A stretch of DNA of 6,346 nt from Clostridiaceae bacterium (GTDB lineage: Bacteria; Bacillota; Clostridia; UBA1212; DUPL01), in the NCBI GenBank assembly GCA_012522035.1, contig JAAYLF010000214.1, positions 1 through 6,346 of the forward strand. Direction: 5' to 3'. The notes under the pieces were generated by a model. That model searched no databases and was not told the origin of the DNA. It saw nothing but the letters and a program-made list of their open reading frames with translations. Shown piece by piece: positions 1 through 5,844 of this stretch (positions are counted from its first letter, which is position 1; each line of letters starts with the position of its first letter). The translations under genes and the position numbers were made by a program.

Positions 1-114
1 AAGCTGTACTGTTTGGAAGTTAGAGTCTGGCTTCTGCAAAAGACACCATAGACATCCAGGATGGTGTTTAAAACCGATTTCTGGATCATGTGTGTAAAAG
101 CTGTGCCCTTTCAC
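1..114 (-). other. Short open frame running off the left edge, doubtful gene
   Basis: From a GTG at 114 the minus strand is open for 38 codons to the left edge, containing HHPGCLWC (17-24). The same frame is open for a few codons upstream, to about 135, before a stop. No ribosome site precedes the GTG and I recognise no family. It could be the start of a gene or the remains of one, possibly tied to the repeat array beside it, or chance. The opposite strand has a 32-codon open stretch ending at 99 that is no more convincing. Confidence 0.15.
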
Positions 115-201
115 TTTAGATGCTGTATAAATTGCTTATGTGGCTAATAATGTTCAAGAGAATATAGTCATTAGAAAAAATAAATAGTTTAAATAGCGAG
201 G
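115..201. other. AT-rich non-coding stretch left of the repeats
   Basis: No gene, RNA or clear promoter is visible. It becomes very AT-rich toward the repeat array (160-197). Confidence 0.4.
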
Positions 202-270
202 TGCATGGATTTTAACTTCCGCACTGCAGGGTTTTTAACTTCCGCGCTGTACGGATTTATACTTGCCAAA
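202..270. repeat. Three tandem copies of a 23-base repeat
   Basis: Copies at 202-224, 225-247 and 248-270 follow each other without spacers. All begin TG.A.GG; copies 1 and 2 then share TTTTAACTTCCGC, and copy 3 has the diverged TTTATACTTGCC. The constant 23-base period and direct orientation resemble arrays of transposase-binding sites at the ends of IS21-like or Tn7/Mu-like elements. No transposase gene is in the window, so a remnant end, an element lying to the left, or an unrelated protein-binding array are all possible. Confidence 0.65.
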
Positions 271-410
271 CACATTCTTCGTAAAGAATTGTACTTAATC
301 ATGTATCTCCCAATTATAATCTTATCCTTTTTCAGATCAATTCAAAAATTCTGTTGATATTATAAAATTGATAGATAAATAAAGACTTCTACTGAATACA
401 AAAAAACGCT
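271..410. other. AT-rich spacer downstream of the kinase gene, with one weak hairpin
   Basis: No gene is visible. ATTCTT (274-279) and AAGAAT (284-289) can form a 6-pair AT-rich hairpin with a 4-base loop right beside the repeat array. On the minus strand a run of seven T (406-400) follows the kinase stop by a few bases, but no GC-rich stem precedes it. Where transcription of the cluster ends is therefore not clear. Confidence 0.4.
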
Positions 411-1367
411 TCATACTTCAAACATTCCGTACTCCCCACTCAACCAGGAACTGTCAGGCTCAATGTCATTCTCAATCATTGATTGAATCACACCACCAAG
501 AACAGGTTCAAACTTTCCTCTATGACATCTGGCATAAGGGTATGCACTATAAACATGCTCTTTAAATGAGTCATACATCAAACCTGAACACTTCCAAGCT
601 CCGCCACATGCATATATCCCTATGCTTTCTGCATCCTTTGCATGATTCCCAACAGCTGCAACAGTCTGTAGAGCCATTAACCTCCCCGCCTCACGAACGA
701 TTTCCATTGCAACGGGATCGTTTTTGTCCGCTTCCTCTCCAACAACTCGCGCAAAGTTGGCAAACAATGTCCTTGTACACACATTGTGAGGATAAAGATA
801 AGGCAGGAGGTCTTTTACATCCCTGTCTGCATCAAGGTATTCATACAATCTGTCAACAAGTGTTGTTTCAACGCCCCACCCTATTATACATCTAAGTGCA
901 GCATTTATTCCCCTGGTCCCTATCCAGGCACCACTTCCTTCATCACCTATCATAATACCATATCCACCATATCGATAGTAATTGTCTTTTCCATTGCAAT
1001 AAACAACACTGGAGCCTGTACCGGACATTGCAACAAATCCTGCCTGTACCAATCCTCCAGCCAGCAAGTATGCATACCCTTCGGGCATTGGCACAAATCT
1101 TATAATCGAATATCCCAAATTGCTCATGGTTTCAAGAAAAAAATCATATCCTGCAACCATGGCGCAATACATGTTATCAATTGTCTTGCTTTTAATATTC
1201 AACATGGCTTTTTCCATGGCGTTTGCAATATTGCTGCATACATTTTCTTTCGTATCATACCTTCTGTTTACACCACCACCATGGCCAAATCCCAACAACT
1301 CATGCCTTTCATCAAATACAACCACATTAATTTTAGTACCTCCGCCATCTACCGACACGTTTAACAT
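411..1367 (-). CDS. BadF/BcrA-type amino-sugar kinase (N-acetylglucosamine / N-acetylmuramic acid kinase, MurK-like)
   Basis: A 318-residue cytoplasmic ATP-dependent sugar kinase of the BadF/BadG/BcrA/BcrD group in the actin-like ATPase superfamily, which includes eukaryotic-type GlcNAc kinase and clostridial MurK. Motifs: phosphate loop DGGGTK at 7-12, SGTGS at 115-119, the family signature GDEGSGAWIG at 141-150, adenosine-side ACGGAWK at 253-259 and P..GG at 288-292. Length is normal for the family. In Clostridium acetobutylicum a kinase of this family (MurK) phosphorylates MurNAc and GlcNAc and is encoded next to murQ. The murQ in this cluster therefore favours the same role, making MurNAc-6-phosphate for the etherase; GlcNAc alone or glucosamine are alternatives. 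By eye, the position of the catalytic Asp (usual 'ND' about 19 residues before SGTGS) reads PE (E96) here. The gene is separated from the module gene by 69 bases with a hairpin and a possible -10 box. Confidence 0.88.
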   Translation of the reverse strand: MLNVSVDGGGTKINVVVFDERHELLGFGHGGGVNRRYDTKENVCSNIANAMEKAMLNIKSKTIDNMYCAMVAGYDFFLETMSNLGYSIIRFVPMPEGYAYLLAGGLVQAGFVAMSGTGSSVVYCNGKDNYYRYGGYGIMIGDEGSGAWIGTRGINAALRCIIGWGVETTLVDRLYEYLDADRDVKDLLPYLYPHNVCTRTLFANFARVVGEEADKNDPVAMEIVREAGRLMALQTVAAVGNHAKDAESIGIYACGGAWKCSGLMYDSFKEHVYSAYPYARCHRGKFEPVLGGVIQSMIENDIEPDSSWLSGEYGMFEV

Positions 1368-1372
1368 TCTTA

Positions 1373-1380
1373 CACCTTCC
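1373..1380 (-). promoter_or_regulatory. Ribosome binding site deciding the kinase start at 1367
   Basis: GGAAGGTG, then TAAGA, then ATG (1367-1365) gives a 5-base spacing. The in-frame GTG at 1382 has no comparable site before it, and the extra residues (VEGVR) would be encoded by the binding site itself. Confidence 0.75.
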
Positions 1381-1396
1381 ACCTTATGTTACATTT

Positions 1397-1402
1397 ATTA
1401 TA
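1397..1402 (-). promoter_or_regulatory. Possible -10 box of a promoter for the kinase gene
   Basis: A perfect TATAAT lies 29 bases before the kinase ATG, just downstream of the hairpin. No good -35 element is seen at 16-18 bases; that place is taken by the loop and arm of the hairpin. In an AT-rich spacer the hexamer could arise by chance. Confidence 0.3.
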
Positions 1403-1407
1403 CACAG

Positions 1408-1434
1408 GAAAAGCCTGCACAAAAAGTGCAGACT
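1408..1434 (-). terminator. Hairpin with short U run after the three-module gene
   Basis: Starting two bases after the TGA stop, AGTCTGCAC can pair with GTGCAGGCT around a TTTTT loop. The stem is 9 pairs including one G-U. The base after the stem begins TTT and then CC, so with the last stem base the U run is only four long. This suggests a weak terminator or an mRNA-stabilising hairpin that would let part of the transcription reach the kinase gene. Confidence 0.5.
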
Positions 1435-1436
1435 CT

Positions 1437-3113
1437 TCAATGTGATGATACAATTACACTTCGTTTTTTAAATGAAATGGCAGTTGTCAGTACAATTATA
1501 AAAGCAGTGAAATGGTTCATGTCAAAGGTTTGTGGATTAGGTTCCTGCCTTTCCATACCATATACCTCGATCTCCGAAATGACAAAGAATCCGTTTCTTG
1601 TCTGGTCGGTCGCCCTGTAGTTGCCCAGTATTTCAAACCTGACATACCTTCCAGACAACCCTGAAAGGTCATCAGTGACGGTATCGTACAAAGTGACATT
1701 GTCCGAATAATCCAATACTTCGGTATAGTTTTCGCCATCCTCACTTACAGATACAATGTACTTTACGCACCTCCTGCTGACTGGGTACCATTTTACAAGC
1801 AATGCTTCAAGCTCATGGACACTTCCCAAATCCAATATCAGATAAAAAGAGTCTTTAAGCAAATTTCCTTCATACTCTCCAGAGTATTGTATTTGTGCAA
1901 TAGTGTCCAAATCACCGTCATTCAGGTTTTCTGGAACCTGGTTTAGGTCAGGAGCATTTGTAAAGAAAAGTACACCTTCTGCACCATCCTTTTTCTTAAG
2001 TGAATATGTGTATGCTATCTTTGGATTCCGAGGGTTGAATTCTGTTCTTGGTTCTTCTTCTATAAGTGTGCCAAAAACAGCCAGTTCACTTATGTATGTA
2101 TGTGTGTTGTAGGATCCGTCAGCCTTGAAGTTTCCACAAATCTCAAACCTTACATATCTAGCCTTGACACCTTCATCAAACGTGTCCGACGTTATAGTTA
2201 TCCGGTTATTATCAGAATGATCGAAGCAGTCGTAGTACGTGACATTGTCCTCACTAACCGCCACCTTGAACCTAAGTCCCTTTACATCAAGGTATGGAGC
2301 GATAAAATATGAATCAAGCTCATATAAACCACCAAGGTTTATAATCATGTAATATGGGTATTCAAGAGTGCCATCTGGTTTAAAGGCACCACTGTACTGA
2401 ATTTCATACAATGAGTGGAGGTTTTTGTCATAAAGATTATCAGTAGGATATATGTTTATTGAGGGTTGGGTTATTATACCATCCGCCCCTTCCTTAAGAG
2501 CAAGATCAACTGTATATGGGATACGTTTAGGTGAATTACTGTCTAGCACTCCATTAACAGTCAGCTCCGATATGACAAAATATGTATTCCTTGTCCCGTC
2601 GCTTTGCCTGTAGTTGCCTAGAATCTCGAACCTTAAGTACCTTGCCTTGACATTTAGGTTATCATCAGTTATTGTATCGAACTCAGTAACATTGTCCGAG
2701 TGATCAGCAATGGTGGCATATGTCCTGCCATCAGTACTTCCCTCAATTATATACTTGACACATCTCTGGCTGGTTGGATACCACTTGACAGATATGTCAC
2801 GTAAAGCGTAAGTACCACCTAAATCAAGATAAAGGTAAAATGATTTTTCTAGCAAACCCGTCTCATTATCGTATGCACCTGAATACTCAATCTGAGCAAT
2901 TGTAGCAGGATTATTATCATTCAGGTACCTTGGATAGATACCTGGATTTCCAGGAGCATTTGTAAATCTTGCAGTAGTTCCACTTTGTGATTGCAGGTAG
3001 TAGTAGTATTCAATACGCTCAACCGCATCCACCTCAGCATGAATTGCTGAGATTTCAAGGTATGTAGCAAATACAAAACATATAAGCATACAGGCAGCAA
3101 ACTTTTTAAACAT
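1437..3113 (-). CDS. Surface protein with three discoidin-like modules and a sortase-like C-terminal signal
   Basis: A 558-residue exported protein. A signal peptide (1-26, MFKK, core, cut near IHA/EV) is followed by three F5/8 type C-like modules at about 33-189, 200-349 and 367-520. Modules 1 and 3 are very alike: both carry FTNAP, TIAQI(E/Q)YSG, FYL.LDLG, VKWYP.S.RCVKYI, SDNVT..DT.TDD and RFEILGNYR. Module 2 is diverged, lacking the KWYP and RCVKYI segments and having EICGNFK. They are clear paralogues of the two modules in the preceding gene. The C-terminus has NPQTFD (526-531), a short hydrophobic run (FTAFIIVLTTAISF) and KKR, the layout of a cell-wall sorting signal with a sortase B-like motif. 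A short tail anchor is the alternative. The start overlaps the preceding stop by 8 bases; GTG at 3122 would add three residues. It probably binds a surface or environmental glycan together with the preceding protein. The discoidin-like assignment is firm, the ligand unknown. Confidence 0.83.
   Translation of the reverse strand: MFKKFAACMLICFVFATYLEISAIHAEVDAVERIEYYYYLQSQSGTTARFTNAPGNPGIYPRYLNDNNPATIAQIEYSGAYDNETGLLEKSFYLYLDLGGTYALRDISVKWYPTSQRCVKYIIEGSTDGRTYATIADHSDNVTEFDTITDDNLNVKARYLRFEILGNYRQSDGTRNTYFVISELTVNGVLDSNSPKRIPYTVDLALKEGADGIITQPSINIYPTDNLYDKNLHSLYEIQYSGAFKPDGTLEYPYYMIINLGGLYELDSYFIAPYLDVKGLRFKVAVSEDNVTYYDCFDHSDNNRITITSDTFDEGVKARYVRFEICGNFKADGSYNTHTYISELAVFGTLIEEEPRTEFNPRNPKIAYTYSLKKKDGAEGVLFFTNAPDLNQVPENLNDGDLDTIAQIQYSGEYEGNLLKDSFYLILDLGSVHELEALLVKWYPVSRRCVKYIVSVSEDGENYTEVLDYSDNVTLYDTVTDDLSGLSGRYVRFEILGNYRATDQTRNGFFVISEIEVYGMERQEPNPQTFDMNHFTAFIIVLTTAISFKKRSVIVSSH
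1440..1538 (-). other. Cell-wall sorting-like signal (NPQTFD, hydrophobic run, KKR)
   Basis: The last 33 codons of the three-module gene encode NPQTFD (1538-1521), then a hydrophobic run of about 14 residues, then KKRSVIVSSH. Known sortase B signals have NP(Q/K)T followed by N, G or S. Phe at the fifth position is atypical, and the hydrophobic run is short. The order and spacing of the three parts still fit a sorting signal better than chance. Confidence 0.5.
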
Positions 3114-4341
3114 TTTTCTCACCCTTTCCTTTTTTCTTTATAATGACAAATACAACCGTTGCGACAACAGCCAAAACAGCAACCGATGCTACAACAACAA
3201 TCCACTGTCTGACTTCCTTATCATCTCCATCTACAACACTTTTGGGAGTCATATCGGGTGTGGGAGTGGATTTGGCAGTCTGCGTAACATCGGGAGTGGA
3301 TGTTGGCATAGGGGTTGGTGTTGCAGGCTTGGGAGTCGGCTGTTCTTCAGAAAGTCTTCCAAAAACATTCAGTTCATGAAAAGCATAGTATTGATTGGCG
3401 GTTTGCTCGCTTGGTATGTAATTCCCCACCATTTCAATCCTTACATACCTTGCAGTCACATTATCAAACTCATCCTTTATCCTTCCTTTTTGTGTGTTGC
3501 CTGATCTGTCTATTTGCAGATCATACTCATCACCAAAAAGGCTTGTATATACCTTGTACATATAATATTTGTCCGCTTTTAAAAACCAGTAAATATCTAT
3601 GCAATCCAATTCATATGCTTTTTTCAAATCCAGTTCAATATAAAAGGGCTCGTCCAAAACACCTGTCTCACCATCAAACCATCCGGAATATTCAATTTGA
3701 ACCACATTTGAAATAATTCCATCGTTAATATGTTCAACAGGAAAAGCTCCTGTCCAAATCAAGTTGTGTTCCACACCATCCATGTTCCGAATATCAGGAA
3801 CATAGTCGATTTTTATTGATTCCAGACCAGGTTCAGGTGAAGGAACCGGCTCAGGCTGGTTTTCCGACAATGTACCTTTAACAGTTATCTCACTAACCGG
3901 GAAGTACTCTGAATACGTTCCATCGGAGGGCCTGTAGTTACCCAAAACCTCAATACGAATAAATCTTGCAGTAACCCCTTTAAAGGTATCCTTTATTGCA
4001 TTCGGTTCCGTCACATTGTCCGCATGGTTTGCAATCTCTACATATGTTTTATCATCCAAACTTCCACTTACTATGTATTTATAACATCTGCCGCCCTTTG
4101 GGTACCAGTTGATCTCAATACTCTCAAGGTCATAGGCCTTTTTCAAATCAAGGATAATATAAAATGGATCCTTTAGCAGAAGGTTTTCATACATATCCTC
4201 TCCCGTAGGGCTGTGATACTCCACCTGGTTGATTGTGTCGGGATCACCATCATTCAGGTTTTCCATAGAATATGTGGAATGCGGTGTCCAAAAAAGATTA
4301 TTCTCAACACCATCTCTCTGCCTTAACGATACTTCATAACT
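1554..4341 (-). repeat. Five paralogous discoidin-like modules spread over two genes
   Basis: Coding repeats of about 150-157 codons lie at roughly 4341-3871 and 3807-3355 in the first gene, and at 3017-2547, 2516-2067 and 2015-1554 in the second. Shared segments include the LNDG-type loop, LDLG/LDLKKAY, KWYP/NWYP, RC.KYIV, SDNVT/ADNVT, AR(Y/F).R.E and GNYR. Similarity is visible in the DNA too, for example the segments encoding LGNYR near 1615-1650, 2610-2645 and 3930-3965. The first and third modules of the second gene are the closest pair, suggesting duplication within that gene. Confidence 0.8.
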
Positions 4342-4428
4342 CAGTTTTTCTGAACTAGCATATATTTGGGATGAGTTGGATGGAAGCATCATTATCAATA
4401 CAAGCAAACAAGCAGTAACCCTTTTCAT
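3106..4428 (-). CDS. Membrane-anchored surface protein with two discoidin-like (F5/8 type C) modules
   Basis: A 440-residue exported protein. Residues 1-24 are a signal peptide (MKRV, hydrophobic core, cut near IYA/SS). Two homologous modules follow at about 30-186 and 208-358. Each opens with a Y..D.....DGVE.NL.WT-type lead-in and continues with a DG-containing loop, FYI.LDLKKAY.L, a WY/YW strand, Y.V..S.D, a V(T)AR(Y/F)(V/I)RIE...GNY segment and a closing E..V.G.L strand. This is the F5/8 type C/CBM32-like pattern, a fold that commonly binds sugars. A Pro/Thr/Ser-rich spacer with PTP repeats (about 359-396) leads to one membrane helix (409-430) and a KKKGKGEK cytoplasmic tail, placing the modules outside the cell. 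The gene starts 18 bases after the lipoprotein stop and its TAA lies inside the next gene, so cotranscription is very likely. The second module is more diverged: its RCYKYIV equivalent is KYYMYKV. The ligand is unknown; cell-wall or other amino-sugar glycan is inferred only from neighbours. Confidence 0.85.
   Translation of the reverse strand: MKRVTACLLVLIMMLPSNSSQIYASSEKLSYEVSLRQRDGVENNLFWTPHSTYSMENLNDGDPDTINQVEYHSPTGEDMYENLLLKDPFYIILDLKKAYDLESIEINWYPKGGRCYKYIVSGSLDDKTYVEIANHADNVTEPNAIKDTFKGVTARFIRIEVLGNYRPSDGTYSEYFPVSEITVKGTLSENQPEPVPSPEPGLESIKIDYVPDIRNMDGVEHNLIWTGAFPVEHINDGIISNVVQIEYSGWFDGETGVLDEPFYIELDLKKAYELDCIDIYWFLKADKYYMYKVYTSLFGDEYDLQIDRSGNTQKGRIKDEFDNVTARYVRIEMVGNYIPSEQTANQYYAFHELNVFGRLSEEQPTPKPATPTPMPTSTPDVTQTAKSTPTPDMTPKSVVDGDDKEVRQWIVVVASVAVLAVVATVVFVIIKKKGKGEKNV
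3119..3123 (-). promoter_or_regulatory. Ribosome binding site of the three-module protein, within the preceding gene
   Basis: GGTGA (inside GGGTGAG) matches the complement of the 16S tail and sits 5 bases before ATG at 3113. The alternative GTG at 3122 would use AGGA with about 4 bases of spacing. Both sites lie inside the end of the preceding gene. Confidence 0.5.
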
Positions 4429-4434
4429 ACCTTT

Positions 4435-4440
4435 CCTCCA
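4435..4440 (-). promoter_or_regulatory. Ribosome binding site deciding the start at 4428
   Basis: TGGAGG followed by AAAGGT and then ATG (4428-4426) gives 6 bases of spacing. The frame is open further upstream to a TTG at 4446 that directly abuts the preceding stop, but that TTG has no such site. The ATG is therefore the better start. Confidence 0.8.
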
Positions 4441-4446
4441 GTTCAA

Positions 4447-5844
4447 TCAACCAATTTCAACAAAACAGGCATCAGAAGGCAAAAGCGATACTGATATTTC
4501 ACTATTGCGTCCCATTTGAACAAGTCCCTCTGCACCCCACACCTTGTAATCCTTGTTTTGAGATAACACTATTTTCAATACCGATTCATCCTCTTCAGTT
4601 TTACGGAAGTTCATCACATACAATCCTGTTTTACCATCATTCTCAAAACAACCAATCAGAAACTCTCCATCTGATTCTACAGAAGATACTTCCTTGTATG
4701 ATTCAACAATTAAATTATCTGAAATCGCTTTTTTGAATGCTTCATCAAAGTTTACAACCATGAAAGCTTTATGATCGTAGTCAAGATATACACCCTTCAT
4801 TGCATGAATGGCGGTATTCTGTTTTCTCACAATATCATACATGGGTGTTCTTTCACCTTGGTATGTAATCAGCCCTTCGAAATGCCCAGGCATCCTTTGC
4901 CCAGGATCCGAACCATCACGAGACCAGTATAAGAAGTTGGATACTGTCTTGCATCCAAAAACCAAATGCAGGTTCATGTCAAACCTATACTCAAGCTCAT
5001 TGGGCAGTCGGGTTCCAGACCAGTTTCCATTCTGATAGTTTCCCCACCTGCAGCTTTGCAAGAAACCACCAATGGGTATATTGTATTTTGCACCTGCATT
5101 TCTAACATCCGACAGGTTCTCAATCAACTTCAGAATTCTTGCATTGTCGGTTGATTTGTCGCCAGTATAGGGGTAATTGTCAAAATGCAGAATGTCAGGT
5201 TTGACCTTTTGCACAAACAGCTCAAGATATGTCTGGTATTTTGTCATTCCCTCAATAGGTTCGTCAGTCAGGACATAATCTGCTGCATAATTGGGAAACA
5301 GATTGCAAAAAACAAGGTAGTCATCGCCAGCATGTTCCTTCAATTTGGTCCTGACATTTCCCAAAGTACCAAACAACTTATGTCCTGGCTCATCCACAAT
5401 GTTATACCCTATTACTGCCTTGCTGTCTTTTGTCTTGTCAACAGCTTCATAAAAGGCATCCCTGTTCGCATATACCGCACTCAGGTCAATAATTAGCCTG
5501 ATATTGTTCTTTTCAGCAGCTTTAATGGTTTTTTCTAGCCAGCCGTCATCATCAAGCTCTGCATATACATAAACCATGTTGATGCCTGCTTCCCTTATCT
5601 CTGCATATCTGGCATCCGCATCCTCCTGGGTTTTCATTGCATGTTTTCGGGGACCTTCCCACAAGCCAATCAAAAGCTCTTTACCTTCATACTCCTCATA
5701 CACTTTTCTCATCTCCTCCTTGCTTGCTTCATATGTCGCATCCACTGTATGCTCTTCATTCTGCCTGTTAGTGCATGAAACACATGCAAAAACCAGCAAA
5801 ACAGCAATCATCACAGCTTTTAATCGGAAACACAATCTAATCAC
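4447..5844 (-). CDS. Secreted lipoprotein with a TIM-barrel glycoside hydrolase-like domain
   Basis: A 465-residue exported protein starting with GTG. Residues 1-24 form a basic start and hydrophobic core ending in two cysteines, C21 (VFAC) and C24 (CVSC). Either could be the lipidated residue and neither is a perfect lipobox. A charged tether follows, then about 55-350 reads as a (beta/alpha)8 barrel: VYVYAELDDDGW, IRLIIDLSAV, GYNIVDEPG (148-154) at the usual beta-4 acid position, DILHFDNYPY (217-226), IPIGGFLQS (256-264) and VSNFLYWS (301-308), ending with FEGLITYQGERTPMYD. Residues from about 355 to 465 look like a small beta-sandwich. This layout is typical of clan GH-A-like bacterial glycosidases. 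E152 is the likely acid/base, but strand 7 carries Gln263 where retaining clan A enzymes have a Glu nucleophile, so the mechanism and even the activity are open. I cannot assign a GH family. Its place between murQ and glycan-binding-type surface proteins suggests a substrate containing GlcNAc or MurNAc, which is inference. Confidence 0.8.
   Translation of the reverse strand: MIRLCFRLKAVMIAVLLVFACVSCTNRQNEEHTVDATYEASKEEMRKVYEEYEGKELLIGLWEGPRKHAMKTQEDADARYAEIREAGINMVYVYAELDDDGWLEKTIKAAEKNNIRLIIDLSAVYANRDAFYEAVDKTKDSKAVIGYNIVDEPGHKLFGTLGNVRTKLKEHAGDDYLVFCNLFPNYAADYVLTDEPIEGMTKYQTYLELFVQKVKPDILHFDNYPYTGDKSTDNARILKLIENLSDVRNAGAKYNIPIGGFLQSCRWGNYQNGNWSGTRLPNELEYRFDMNLHLVFGCKTVSNFLYWSRDGSDPGQRMPGHFEGLITYQGERTPMYDIVRKQNTAIHAMKGVYLDYDHKAFMVVNFDEAFKKAISDNLIVESYKEVSSVESDGEFLIGCFENDGKTGLYVMNFRKTEEDESVLKIVLSQNKDYKVWGAEGLVQMGRNSEISVSLLPSDACFVEIG

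Noticed and set aside
202..270. Repeat array as a CRISPR
   Set aside because: The copies abut without unique spacers, there are only three, and no cas gene is present.
274..289. ATTCTT/AAGAAT hairpin as the operon terminator
   Set aside because: The stem is only six pairs, mostly A-T, and no U run follows on the minus strand.
400..410. Run of seven T after the kinase stop (minus strand) as an intrinsic terminator
   Set aside because: No stable GC-containing stem is found just before it.
1368..1382. GTG at 1382 as start of the kinase
   Set aside because: No ribosome site precedes it. ATG at 1367 has GGAAGGTG at 5 bases and the family's N-terminus begins right there.
1437..1520. Frameshift truncating the three-module protein's C-terminus
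   Set aside because: The tail ends in a coherent motif, hydrophobic run and basic residues, followed at once by a hairpin, so the stop looks genuine.
566..1620. Plus-strand open frames of 100-190 codons across the kinase and the module gene end
   Set aside because: They lie antisense to strongly supported genes, have low-complexity or Ser/Thr/Pro/His-rich translations without recognisable domains, and overlap each other in different frames.
4429..4446. TTG at 4446 as start of the two-module protein
   Set aside because: It directly follows the previous stop without its own ribosome site, whereas ATG at 4428 has TGGAGG at ideal spacing and begins a normal signal peptide.
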